Positions 17,298 through 25,022 of a DNA stretch of 64,000 nt are shown piece by piece (position 1 is the stretch's first letter; each line of letters starts with the position of its first letter). Source of the DNA: Jiangella asiatica (GTDB lineage: Bacteria > Actinomycetota > Actinomycetes > Jiangellales > Jiangellaceae); assembly GCF_004349065.1 (NCBI RefSeq), contig NZ_SMKZ01000002.1, positions 208,160-272,159 on the forward strand. Reading direction: 5' to 3'. The position numbers were made by a program, and so were the translations under genes. The notes under the pieces were generated by a model that was given only the letters and a program-made list of their open reading frames with translations, was not told the DNA's origin and did no database searches.

Positions 17298-18090
17298 AGG
17301 CGAGTGCGGCGTGGTAGCCGAGGTTCGACGAGACCTGGTCGGCGTGCTCGATGGCGATCATAGCCAGCTCGTTCTGGCGGGCCGGCAGGTTCATGGCCGA
17401 CAGCGGTCCGGACACCGACAGTGCGGCGACGATACGCCCGGACCGGTCGCGGATGGGCGCGGCGATGCACGCGCGCCCGAAGGCCAGCTCCTCCTGCTCG
17501 GTGGCGTAGCCGCGTTCACGGACGTCGCGCAGCGCGGCGGTGAGCTCCGGAAACGATGTGATGGTGTGCGGAGTGTAGCGGGCGTACTCGGTGCCGATAA
17601 GCGCGCTGACCTCGTCGGCCGTCAGCTCGCTGATCAGCGCCTTTCCCATGGCGGTGGCGTGCAGCGGACCGCCGCGGCCGATCAGTGTGGACGGTCGCGG
17701 TGCGTTCGCGCCTTCGAAGTGGCACAGGTAGAAGAGGCCGGTGTCGTGGCGCTCTGCGACGTTGACGCCGAGGCCCAGCGACGCGGCGAGGTTCTGGGCG
17801 AGCTGTCGCGACTGCTGGTGCACGGGCGACTGGTTGAGCCCGATGCCGGCCAGCGTGATCACGCGGGGGCCGACGCCGTACAGCCCGCTGCGCCCGTGAT
17901 GCGTCAGGTACCCGAGGTTGACCAGGGCGCCGACCAGCCGCGAGACCGTGGACTGGCCCAGGCCGGTCTCGGCGACCAGCTCGGAGATGCGCCGCTCCGG
18001 GTGTTCCTCGGTGAACGCGGACAGCAGCGACAGCGCCCGCTCGACGCTCTGGGTGCCGCCGGCGGACTCACGGGCTGGTACTCGAGGCAC
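17290..18090 (-). CDS. IclR family transcriptional regulator
   Basis: 266 residues. N-terminal winged helix (about 12-72): GGTQSVERALSLLSAFTEE, ISELVAETGLGQSTVSRLVGAL. C-terminal effector domain (about 85-260) with GLFYLCHFEG, GGPLHATAMGKALISEL and ELAFGRACIAAPIRDRSGRIVAALSVSGP, all typical of IclR proteins that sense small organic acids or sugars. Its likely operator is the 23-base palindrome at 18120-18142, directly upstream, so it probably autoregulates. Target genes are unclear; the convergent amidase/oxidoreductase pair is a candidate. Confidence 0.9.
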   Translation of the reverse strand: MPRVPARESAGGTQSVERALSLLSAFTEEHPERRISELVAETGLGQSTVSRLVGALVNLGYLTHHGRSGLYGVGPRVITLAGIGLNQSPVHQQSRQLAQNLAASLGLGVNVAERHDTGLFYLCHFEGANAPRPSTLIGRGGPLHATAMGKALISELTADEVSALIGTEYARYTPHTITSFPELTAALRDVRERGYATEQEELAFGRACIAAPIRDRSGRIVAALSVSGPLSAMNLPARQNELAMIAIEHADQVSSNLGYHAALAYP

Positions 18091-18119
18091 GGTCCTGACT
18101 CCACCATCACTCGCGGAAT

Positions 18120-18142
18120 GGTCATCTACATGCTAGATGACC
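18120..18142. promoter_or_regulatory. IclR operator candidate
   Basis: Perfect inverted repeat GGTCATCTA-CATGC-TAGATGACC, 9-base arms with 5-base spacer, 30 bases upstream of the iclR-type start. Size and symmetry fit an IclR dimer site and autoregulation. Confidence 0.6.
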
Positions 18143-18188
18143 GACCGTACCTTCATGATCGCCCGCGCCGTTCCCGCCACGGCGACGA

Positions 18189-20738
18189 TCAGCCGGCCTG
18201 CCGGTCGCGGTCCTGGGCACGCAGCGCCCGCTCGAGGTCGGCCAGGCCCTCGACGACCAGCCGCCGGGCGGCGTCGGGGACCTCGGCCGTCTCCAGCCAC
18301 GACCGCACCATGGACGCCGTCGGCGCGTCGGCCAGCACCCGCGGAAACAGCCCGACGATGATCGCCTGGGCGCTTTCGGTGGTGCGCTCGGCCCAGACCC
18401 GCGGCACCGCGTCGAGGTACGGGCCGATGTACGGGCGCACCAGCTCGCGCTGCTCAGGGTGGGCGAAGCCGCGCACCGTCGCCGTCAGCAGGGCGTTCGG
18501 CAGCTCGTCGCTCTCGACGGTGGCCTGCCAGGCGGACGCCTTGGCGGCGTACGTCGGGATCGAGGCGCGGGCGTAGGCGGCCTGCCGCTGGCCGGCCGCG
18601 GTGTTGTCGCGCTCCAGTTCCGCGGCGATGGCGTCCTCGCCGGCCGCGCCCAGGACCACGAGTCGCTGCAGCAGCGTCCACCGCAGGTCGGTGTCGACGA
18701 CGAGCCCCGGCAGCGTCGACTCGTCCCCGTCGAGCATTGTGCGGATCTCGCCGACGTGGTCGTCGCTGGCCGCGGTGGCCACCCAGGCGCGAGCGAACGC
18801 GAGCTGCCGGTCGCCGCCGGGCTCGGCCCTGCCAGCCAGTTGGCGAAGCGCCGCCGCCCACCGCGACGCGAGCACGGTCCGGTTGGCCGGCCACGCGTAG
18901 AGGTCGATGGCCGCCCGGGCGGAGGCCAGCACGTGCTGCACCACACCCATGGCGGTCTCGCGCTGGATGCCGCCCAGCACCAGCTCGACGAACGAGCTGG
19001 CCGACAGCTCGGCGTCGCGCAGCATGTCCGTGGACGCCGTCCAGCACAGTGCCCGCGGCAGAGACCCCAGCGCGCCGATGGACCGCACCACCGTCTGCTG
19101 AGACCGATCGTCCAGGCGGACCTTGGCGAAGGTGAGGTCGTCGTCGTTGACCAGGAGCAGGTCCGGCTGTTGCTCGCCGCGCAGCTCCTCGATCTCGGTG
19201 CGCGACCCGGCGAGGTCCAGCTCGACTCGGTGCCGGCGCACCAGCTCGCCGTCCTCGGTGCGGTCGTAGAGGCCGACGGCGGCCCGGTGCGACCTGATCG
19301 TGGGATGCTCCGGCGGCGCAGTCTGCTCGATGGCGACCGACGTGTAGGCACCGGCGCCGTCGACGGCGACCACCGGGCGCAGCGTGTTGACCCCGGCCGT
19401 GCGCAGCCACTGCTCGTTCCACTCGGAGAGGTCGCGGCCGCTGGTGCGCTCCAGGTGGGCGAAGAGGTCACCGAGCGAGGTGTTGCCCCAGGCGTGCTCG
19501 GCGAAGTACGCCCGCACCCCCTCCAGGAAGGCGTCCCGGCCGACCCAGGCGACCAGCTGCTTGAGCACGCTGGCGCCCTTGGCATAGGTGATGCCGTCGA
19601 AGTTGACCTCGACGTCCTCGAGGTCGCGGATGTCGGCGGAGATCGGGTGCGTCGACGGCAGCTGGTCCTGGCGCAGCGCCCACAGCTTCTCGGTGACGGC
19701 GAACGTCGTCCAGGCATCGGTCCAGCGGGTGGCCTCGGCCAGCGACAGCACCGACGCCCAGGTGGCGAACGACTCGTTCAGCCACAGGTCGTCCCACCAG
19801 CGCATGGTGACGAGGTCGCCGAACCACATGTGCGCCATCTCGTGCAGGATCGTCTCGGCGCGGCGCTCGTAGGCGGCGTCGGTGACCCGGCTGCGGAACA
19901 GGTAGTCCTCGTGGTGGGTGACGGCGCCAGCGTTCTCCATCGCACCGGCGTTGAACTCCGGCACGAAGAGCTGGTCGTACTTGGCGAACGGGTAGGCCAG
20001 GCCGAAGACCTCCTCGAAGAAGGCGAACCCGCGCCGGGTGACGTCGAACAGCTCGTCGGCGTCGAGGTACTCCGACAGCGACTTGCGGCAGTACAGCGCG
20101 AGCGGGACCGTCTTCTCCTTGCCCGTGTACTCCGACCGCACGACGTGGTACGGGCCGGCCACGATGGCCGTCACGTACGTCGACAGCACCGGCGTCGCGT
20201 CGAACGTCCAGCGCCGCTTCTCCTTGTGCTTGCGGCTGTGGCCCGGCGAGTTCGAGACGACCTCCCAGTGTGTGGGGGCGTCGACGGTGAACGTCACGGC
20301 CGCCTTGAGGTCGGGCTGTTCGAAGCAGGCGTAGACCCGGCGGGCGTCGGCGACCTCGAACTGCGAGTACAGGTACACCTCGTCGTCGACGGGATCGACG
20401 AACCGGTGCAGCCCCTCGCCGGTGCGCATGTACGCAGCGTCGGCGACGATCTTGACCTCGTTCTCCGTCGCCAACCCGTCGAGCCGCACGCGGTTGCCGT
20501 CGAAGACGTCGGCCGGGTCGAGCGCATTGCCGTTGAGGACCACCTCGTGGACAGCCGGCGCGATGAGGTCGAGCCAGGTACCGGCGCCTTCCGTCGAGGT
20601 GAACCGCGCCGTCGTCGTCGAACCGAACGTCGTGTCGCCCCGGGTCAGGTCGAGCTCGACGTCGTACTGGACGGACGAGGGATCTATGACGGAAGCGCGC
20701 TCGTGCGCCTCGTCTCGGGTCAGGTTCGTGCCAGGCAT
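18189..20738 (-). CDS. pepN: aminopeptidase N (M1 family)
   Basis: 849 residues from the ATG at 20738 (MPGTNLTRDEAHERA), the usual start for actinobacterial PepN, with AGGA upstream; a longer in-frame extension lacks family similarity. M1 landmarks: exopeptidase motif NAGAMENAGAV and zinc motif HEMAH followed 18 residues later by the Glu of WLNESFATW, in HEMAHMWFGDLVTMRWW. N-terminal beta domain, thermolysin-like catalytic domain and a long alpha-helical C-terminal domain are all present. No signal peptide, so cytosolic; it trims N-terminal residues from peptides in protein turnover. Divergent from the DsbA-like gene. Confidence 0.92.
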   Translation of the reverse strand: MPGTNLTRDEAHERASVIDPSSVQYDVELDLTRGDTTFGSTTTARFTSTEGAGTWLDLIAPAVHEVVLNGNALDPADVFDGNRVRLDGLATENEVKIVADAAYMRTGEGLHRFVDPVDDEVYLYSQFEVADARRVYACFEQPDLKAAVTFTVDAPTHWEVVSNSPGHSRKHKEKRRWTFDATPVLSTYVTAIVAGPYHVVRSEYTGKEKTVPLALYCRKSLSEYLDADELFDVTRRGFAFFEEVFGLAYPFAKYDQLFVPEFNAGAMENAGAVTHHEDYLFRSRVTDAAYERRAETILHEMAHMWFGDLVTMRWWDDLWLNESFATWASVLSLAEATRWTDAWTTFAVTEKLWALRQDQLPSTHPISADIRDLEDVEVNFDGITYAKGASVLKQLVAWVGRDAFLEGVRAYFAEHAWGNTSLGDLFAHLERTSGRDLSEWNEQWLRTAGVNTLRPVVAVDGAGAYTSVAIEQTAPPEHPTIRSHRAAVGLYDRTEDGELVRRHRVELDLAGSRTEIEELRGEQQPDLLLVNDDDLTFAKVRLDDRSQQTVVRSIGALGSLPRALCWTASTDMLRDAELSASSFVELVLGGIQRETAMGVVQHVLASARAAIDLYAWPANRTVLASRWAAALRQLAGRAEPGGDRQLAFARAWVATAASDDHVGEIRTMLDGDESTLPGLVVDTDLRWTLLQRLVVLGAAGEDAIAAELERDNTAAGQRQAAYARASIPTYAAKASAWQATVESDELPNALLTATVRGFAHPEQRELVRPYIGPYLDAVPRVWAERTTESAQAIIVGLFPRVLADAPTASMVRSWLETAEVPDAARRLVVEGLADLERALRAQDRDRQAG

Positions 20739-20821
20739 GGCCCCGATCCTGACAGAACATCCGGACTCATGCTGTAGATAACCTGGCGGGAATCGCTTGC
20801 TCGCCCGTGCGGTTGGCCACA

Positions 20822-20851
20822 TCGATACCTCATTGATACGTCAATCGATAC
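20822..20851. promoter_or_regulatory. three T(C/T)GATAC direct repeats upstream of reductase gene
   Basis: TCGATAC at 20822, TTGATAC at 20833 and TCGATAC at 20845, spaced 11 and 12 bases, so all on one helix face, just before the AAGGA ribosome binding site of the 20865 gene. The central copy also forms ATTGA-TACG-TCAAT. Probable regulator site in the pepN/reductase divergent region; the regulator is unknown. Confidence 0.45.
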
Positions 20852-20864
20852 GAAGGACGAGCCG

Positions 20865-21472
20865 ATGACCCAGAACGGCGCCGTCGACTTCTGGTTCGAC
20901 CCGACCTGCCCGTGGGCCTGGATGACGTCGCGTTGGATCCTGGAGGTCGAAAAGGTCCGGCCGATCGCGGTGACCTGGCACGTGATGTCGCTGTCGTACC
21001 TCAACGCCGAACGCGACCTCGGCGAGGACTACAACGCGCTGATGCGCCGCGCCTGGGGACCGGTGCGGGTGGTCAACGCCGCGCGCGAGCTGCACGGCCA
21101 GGAGTACGTCAAGCCGCTCTACGACGCGATGGGCACGCGCCTGCACCCGGGCCGGCGGCGCGACTACGACGGGGTCATCGCCGAGGCGCTGGCCGAGGTG
21201 GGACTGCCGGAGACGCTGGCCGCCTACGCAGAGAGCGACGAGCTCGACGACACGCTGAAAAAAGCCACGACGCCGGCATGGACCAGGTCGGCACCGAGGT
21301 CGGCACGCCGGTCATCTCCATCGGCGGCTACGCGTTCTTCGGGCCGGTGCTGTCGCCCGCGCCGCGTGGCGAGGAGGCCGGCCGGATCTGGGACGGCGTG
21401 CGCGCGCTGGCGTCGTACGACGGCTTCTTCGAGCTGAAGCGGACCCGCACCCGCAAGCCCGTCTTCGACTGA
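20865..21472 (+). pseudogene. DsbA-family mycothiol-dependent-nitroreductase-like protein with a -1 frameshift
   Basis: The protein resembles actinobacterial Rv2466c: [18 protein letters not shown], then [22 protein letters not shown], and the C-terminal part [49 protein letters not shown]. The last third (from 21263) is in the -1 frame; the switch falls exactly at a run of six A then G (21258-21264), the only such run in this gene. Read without a shift the protein ends in unrelated residues at 21437. Either a one-base loss (mutation or sequencing error) or slippage at A6G restores the full 202-residue protein. The active site reads CPWA rather than the CPWC of Rv2466c, so only the N-terminal cysteine remains. 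Confidence 0.75.
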
Positions 21473-21514
21473 CCCCGTCACGGGTGCCGGGTGCGGTACG
21501 GCAGACTGGCGCCC

Positions 21515-21994
21515 ATGCGTGTGCACGTCGGCTCCGACCATGCCGGGTACGAGGTCAAGAACCGCCTCGTCGAGGTGCTCCGTGACGGCGGCCACGAGGT
21601 CGTCGACCACGGGCCGTTCGTCTACGACGAGCTCGACGACTATCCCGCGTTCTGCCTGCGCGCCGGCGAGGCGGTCGCCGCCGACGCCGACAGCCTCGGC
21701 GTGGTCATCGGCGGCTCGGGCAACGGCGAACAGATCGCGGCCAACAAGGTCAAGGGCATCCGGGCGGCGCTGGCCTGGTCGGACGAGACCGCGCGGCTGG
21801 CCCGCGAGCACAACGACGCCCAGGTGGTCGCCGTCGGCGCCCGGATGCACCCGTTCGACGACGTCGTGAGCTTCGTCCAGACGTTCCTGGCCACGCCGTT
21901 CTCGCAGAGTGAGCGGCACGCGCGCCGCATCGGGATGCTCAGCCGTTACGAGGAGTCCGGCGAGCTTCCTCCGCTCGCGGCGGCCGCTGACTAG
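21515..21994 (+). CDS. rpiB: ribose-5-phosphate isomerase B
   Basis: 159 residues. Interconverts ribose-5-phosphate and ribulose-5-phosphate in the pentose phosphate pathway. GSDHAGYEVKN at the N terminus and GGSGNGEQIAANKVKGIRAAL in the middle are the family landmarks; the GSGNGE form, with Glu where enteric RpiB has Cys, is the actinobacterial type. HDAQ/NDAQVVAVGARM and the C-terminal FSQSERHARRIGML helix are present. Start chosen at the ATG giving MRVHVGSDHAG. The 3' end overlaps the small convergent gene by 56 bases. Confidence 0.93.
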   Translation: MRVHVGSDHAGYEVKNRLVEVLRDGGHEVVDHGPFVYDELDDYPAFCLRAGEAVAADADSLGVVIGGSGNGEQIAANKVKGIRAALAWSDETARLAREHNDAQVVAVGARMHPFDDVVSFVQTFLATPFSQSERHARRIGMLSRYEESGELPPLAAAAD

Positions 21995-22157
21995 GGCGCG
22001 GCGGCAGCGGCGTCGACTCCAGCTTCGCCAGCGCCGCCTCGAGCTGGGCGGGACTGGGCCGCGAGACGTCGCGGGCACGCAGGGCCCGCGACACCCCGAC
22101 TTGCGAGCGCCGGTCGACCTGGTCGAGCTTGCGCGCGGCCTTGTCTCGATCGTTCAT
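21939..22157 (-). CDS. small basic protein of unknown function
   Basis: 72 residues, MNDRDKAARKLDQVDRRSQV onward, charged and helical in the first half, with RALRARDVSRPSPAQLEAAL in the middle and a basic, proline-rich tail. I do not recognise a family with certainty, but composition is ordinary for a real small actinobacterial protein and it starts in a clean divergent arrangement with the nei2-type gene. It overlaps the 3' end of rpiB on the other strand, which lowers confidence. Confidence 0.45.
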   Translation of the reverse strand: MNDRDKAARKLDQVDRRSQVGVSRALRARDVSRPSPAQLEAALAKLESTPLPPRPSQRPPRAEEARRTPRNG

Positions 22158-22170
22158 GGAAGGACGGTAC

Positions 22171-22974
22171 GTGCCCGAGGGCCATACGATCCACCGTCTT
22201 GCTCACCAGGTGGTCCGCGCGTTCGGCGGCCGCCCCGTCGGTGTCAGCAGCCCGCAGGGGCGCTTCGCCGCCGGTGCCGCCGTCGTCGACGGTGTCGAGG
22301 TGCGGGACGCGCAGGCGCACGGCAAGCACCTGTTCATCGGGTTCGACGGGCGGCGCTGGGTACACGTCCACCTCGGGCTGTACGGGACGTTCGACGTCGT
22401 GGCCGGGCCGCCCGGTCCGGTGCGTGGCGAGGTCCGGATGCGGCTTGCCACGTCCGACGCGCACGCGGACCTGCGTGGGCCGACGGCGTGCGAGGTACTG
22501 GGCGAGGCGGAGAAGGCCGCCATCCACGCCCGCCTCGGCCCGGATCCGCTGCGCGGCGACGACCCCGCACCGGCGCTGGAGCGCATCGGTCGGAGCCGGA
22601 CGCCCGTGGGCATCCTGCTCATGGACCAGACGGTGCTGGCCGGCGTCGGCAATGTCTACCGAGCCGAGACGCTGTTCCGCGCCGGCGTGGACCCGTCCAG
22701 GCCGGGCCGGACGGTGCCGGCGCCGGTGCTGCGCGCCGTCTGGGACGACCTGGTCGGGCTCATGGCGACGGGGGTCGCGACCGGCCGCATCGACACCGTC
22801 CGCCCCGAGCACGAACCCGAGGCGATGGGCCGACCGCCGCGTGTCGACGACCACGGCGGCGAGGTCTACGTCTACCGGCGGGCAGGCCAGCCCTGCCTGG
22901 TCTGCGGCACCCCGGTCCGGGTCGGCATCGCCGCTGCCCGGAACCTGTTCTGGTGCCCCCGATGTCAGTGTTGA
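22171..22974 (+). CDS. Fpg/Nei family DNA glycosylase/AP lyase (Nei2 type)
   Basis: 267 residues. The start is fixed by chemistry: GTG at 22171 gives PEGHTIHRLA after Met removal, exposing the catalytic Pro and Glu; AAGGA lies upstream. Conserved K of HGKHLF, the LLMDQTVLAGVGNVYRAE helix-two-turn-helix DNA-binding segment and a C-terminal zinc finger (CLVCGTP then WCPRCQC) are all present. Removes oxidised bases and nicks the abasic site in base excision repair. Actinobacterial Nei2/endonuclease VIII subgroup is the likely assignment. Confidence 0.9.
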   Translation: MPEGHTIHRLAHQVVRAFGGRPVGVSSPQGRFAAGAAVVDGVEVRDAQAHGKHLFIGFDGRRWVHVHLGLYGTFDVVAGPPGPVRGEVRMRLATSDAHADLRGPTACEVLGEAEKAAIHARLGPDPLRGDDPAPALERIGRSRTPVGILLMDQTVLAGVGNVYRAETLFRAGVDPSRPGRTVPAPVLRAVWDDLVGLMATGVATGRIDTVRPEHEPEAMGRPPRVDDHGGEVYVYRRAGQPCLVCGTPVRVGIAAARNLFWCPRCQC

Positions 22975-23040
22975 CCGGGTCTTCGAGATGGTTTCCCGTG
23001 CTCTACCAGGACCGCTCTCTTTGCCGCTAGGGTCCTCGGT

Positions 23041-24144
23041 GTGACGACCCGACCGGCTGGCCTGCTCGGGCTTGCCGGAGTGGTCTCCGGTAGGCGTCCG
23101 GCCGGCCCCATCACCCGCCGGCTGATCCGTGAGCCGGTGGTCCTGGCGTGCCTGCTCGCGGTCACGCTGCTGCTGGGCCTGGCCATGGTGTCGTGGATGT
23201 CCATGGTGCCGGCCATCGCGCTGGTGCTGCCGCTGCTGTTCGGCGGGCTGTTCCTCGCGCCGCGGTCGCTGGCGTGGCTGGTCGGCACGGCCGCGTTCTG
23301 TCTCGTGGCCGGCGGTGTCGCCATCGACGTCGACCAGACGTTCGTCGCGGTCACCGTCGTCGTAGGCATCACCGCGGTCGTGTCGCTGGGGCTGGCTCGG
23401 TCGCGGGCACGCCTCGGGCTGCAGGGCACCATGGGCGAGTCGATGCTCGTCGACCTGCGTGACCGGCTCAGCGCGCAGGGCAAGGTCCCGGCGCTGCCGC
23501 GCGGCTGGGAGGTCGAGCTGGTCCACCACGCCGCTGAGCGGTCCAGCTTCTCTGGCGACTTCGCCGTGGCCACCCGGTCCGCCGACGGCGGCACGCTCGA
23601 GCTCGCGCTCGTGGACGTCTCCGGCAAGGGTCACAACGCCGGCACCCGGGCGCTGCTGCTGTCCGGCGCGTTCGGCGGGTTGCTCGGGTCGCTGCCGCCC
23701 GAGCAGTTCCTCCCCGCCGCCAACGCCTACCTGCTGCGGCAGCGCTGGCCCGAGGGGTTCGCGACCGCGGTGCACCTTGTGGTCGACCTGCGGACGGGGG
23801 AGTACGAGGTCCGCTCGGCCGGGCACCCGCCGGCCATCCACTTCCATGCCGGGTCCGGACGCTGGGTCACGCTCGACACCGAGGGCGGCCTGCTCGGCGT
23901 CTTCGACCAGGACTTCTACGCGCCGGTCTGCGGGCGGCTGCGGCCCGGCGACGCGCTGATGCTCTACACGGACGGGTTGGTCGAGGCGCCCCGGCGCGAC
24001 CTGTCCGACGGCATCGACAAGCTCCAGGGCGAGGCCGAGCGGCTGATCGCGAAGGGCTTCCGCCACGGCGCCAAGAAGCTCATCGACGCCGTCGCGTCCT
24101 CCGACGCCGACGACCGCGCACTCCTCCTCCTCTGGCGCATCTGA
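23041..24144 (+). CDS. membrane PP2C-type (SpoIIE domain) serine phosphatase
   Basis: 367 residues from GTG. Residues 28-125 hold about four membrane helices (VVLACLLAVTLLLGLAMVSW and following). The catalytic domain (about 165-367) has the metal-binding Asp motifs of PPM phosphatases: SFSGDFAVATRS, LALVDVSGKGHNAGTRALLL, SAGHPPAIHF, LMLYTDGLVEA and a final DDRALLLLW. Such proteins dephosphorylate anti-sigma-factor antagonists in partner-switching systems. No anti-sigma or STAS gene is adjacent. Confidence 0.85.
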   Translation: MTTRPAGLLGLAGVVSGRRPAGPITRRLIREPVVLACLLAVTLLLGLAMVSWMSMVPAIALVLPLLFGGLFLAPRSLAWLVGTAAFCLVAGGVAIDVDQTFVAVTVVVGITAVVSLGLARSRARLGLQGTMGESMLVDLRDRLSAQGKVPALPRGWEVELVHHAAERSSFSGDFAVATRSADGGTLELALVDVSGKGHNAGTRALLLSGAFGGLLGSLPPEQFLPAANAYLLRQRWPEGFATAVHLVVDLRTGEYEVRSAGHPPAIHFHAGSGRWVTLDTEGGLLGVFDQDFYAPVCGRLRPGDALMLYTDGLVEAPRRDLSDGIDKLQGEAERLIAKGFRHGAKKLIDAVASSDADDRALLLLWRI

Positions 24145-24182
24145 CGGTGACCGGGCACGAGTCGACCCGTCGTCCCACGCGC

Positions 24183-24278
24183 CCCGAAATGATCACGTTC
24201 AGCAGGATCACACGAGCTTCACCATGCTTGTAATCATGGTGCGACACGCGATTTCGTGCTGAACGTGATCATTTCGGG
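24183..24278. repeat. TGATCA palindromic repeat, copy C
   Basis: Perfect 22-base arms at 24183-24204 and 24257-24278 (CCCGAAATGATCACGTTCAG and two more bases). An inner hairpin has 7-base arms (CACCATG at 24220-24226, CATGGTG at 24235-24241). Between convergent genes, so it may also end transcription. The right arm plus flank is identical over 25 bases to copy A. Confidence 0.85.
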
Positions 24279-24343
24279 TCAGGGGCGGGGGCCGGCGGCA
24301 TTCACCCGACCTCGCCCGTGGCAAGGCTGGCTCCTACCCGAGC

Positions 24344-24994
24344 TCACCCCGGGTAGGCGGCGACCGCCTCGATCTCCACCAGCCAGCCGGCGACGGGCAG
24401 CGTCGCCACCTCCAGGTTGGTCCGCGACGGCCGGGTGGCGTTGGCGAACTCGACGGGCTGGTAGGCCGCGATGACCTCGCCGCTCACCCGGTCCACGTTC
24501 GCCATCCACTTGCGGTAGGCGCGGTTCCAGCCGTCGTAGTCGGCCCGGGCGGCGCCCGGTGGTGCCTGCAGGTAGATGCGCATGCTGGTGATGTCGGTCA
24601 GGGTGAGCCCCTGCGACTCCAGGTTCTCCCGGATGCGCGCCATCGCGTTCATGCCCTGGGCCTGGGTGACGGTGACGCCGGCCGGTAGCTTGCCGCCCGG
24701 GTACTGAGCGGGGTCGATGTAGCGTTCGGGTGTCCCGGCCGGTGCGCCGGCGTTGAGCGCGGACGGTCCGATGCCGCTGGAGAAGTAGATCGACGCCTGC
24801 GAGCCGAACGCGACGCCGCTCGCGATGAACGGGTCGGGGGCCTGGGCGGCCGGCGCCAGGTTGTAGCGGATCTCCCGGGGGCGCGGCTGCCCGATCCGGC
24901 TGGCCGCGATGGCGCCGCCGGTCACGGCCAGTGTCGTGAGCCCGGTGCCGACGGTCACGGCGAGCAGACGGCGCCGGGTGGGGTGCTGGGACAT
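24344..24994 (-). CDS. exported RidA-family protein
   Basis: 216 residues; ATG preceded by AAGGAG. Residues 1-32 form a twin-arginine-type signal (TRRRLLAVTVGTGLTTLAVTG). The rest is a RidA/YjgF domain: ASIYFSSGIGP, QGMNAMARIRENLESQGLTLTDI, MRIYLQAPPG, RTNLEVATLPVAGWLVEIEAVA. RidA proteins hydrolyse reactive enamines and imines made by amino-acid oxidation or dehydration. It lies 28 bases after the amine oxidase gene, so an exported imine-cleaning partner for that oxidase is a reasonable reading. Confidence 0.85.
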   Translation of the reverse strand: MSQHPTRRRLLAVTVGTGLTTLAVTGGAIAASRIGQPRPREIRYNLAPAAQAPDPFIASGVAFGSQASIYFSSGIGPSALNAGAPAGTPERYIDPAQYPGGKLPAGVTVTQAQGMNAMARIRENLESQGLTLTDITSMRIYLQAPPGAARADYDGWNRAYRKWMANVDRVSGEVIAAYQPVEFANATRPSRTNLEVATLPVAGWLVEIEAVAAYPG

Positions 24995-25022
24995 CGTGTC
25001 TCCTTCGGGGACGGTGACGGGG

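Noticed and set aside
18459..20777. 772-residue + strand open frame antisense to pepN
   Set aside because: Antisense shadow; PepN motifs fix the coding strand.
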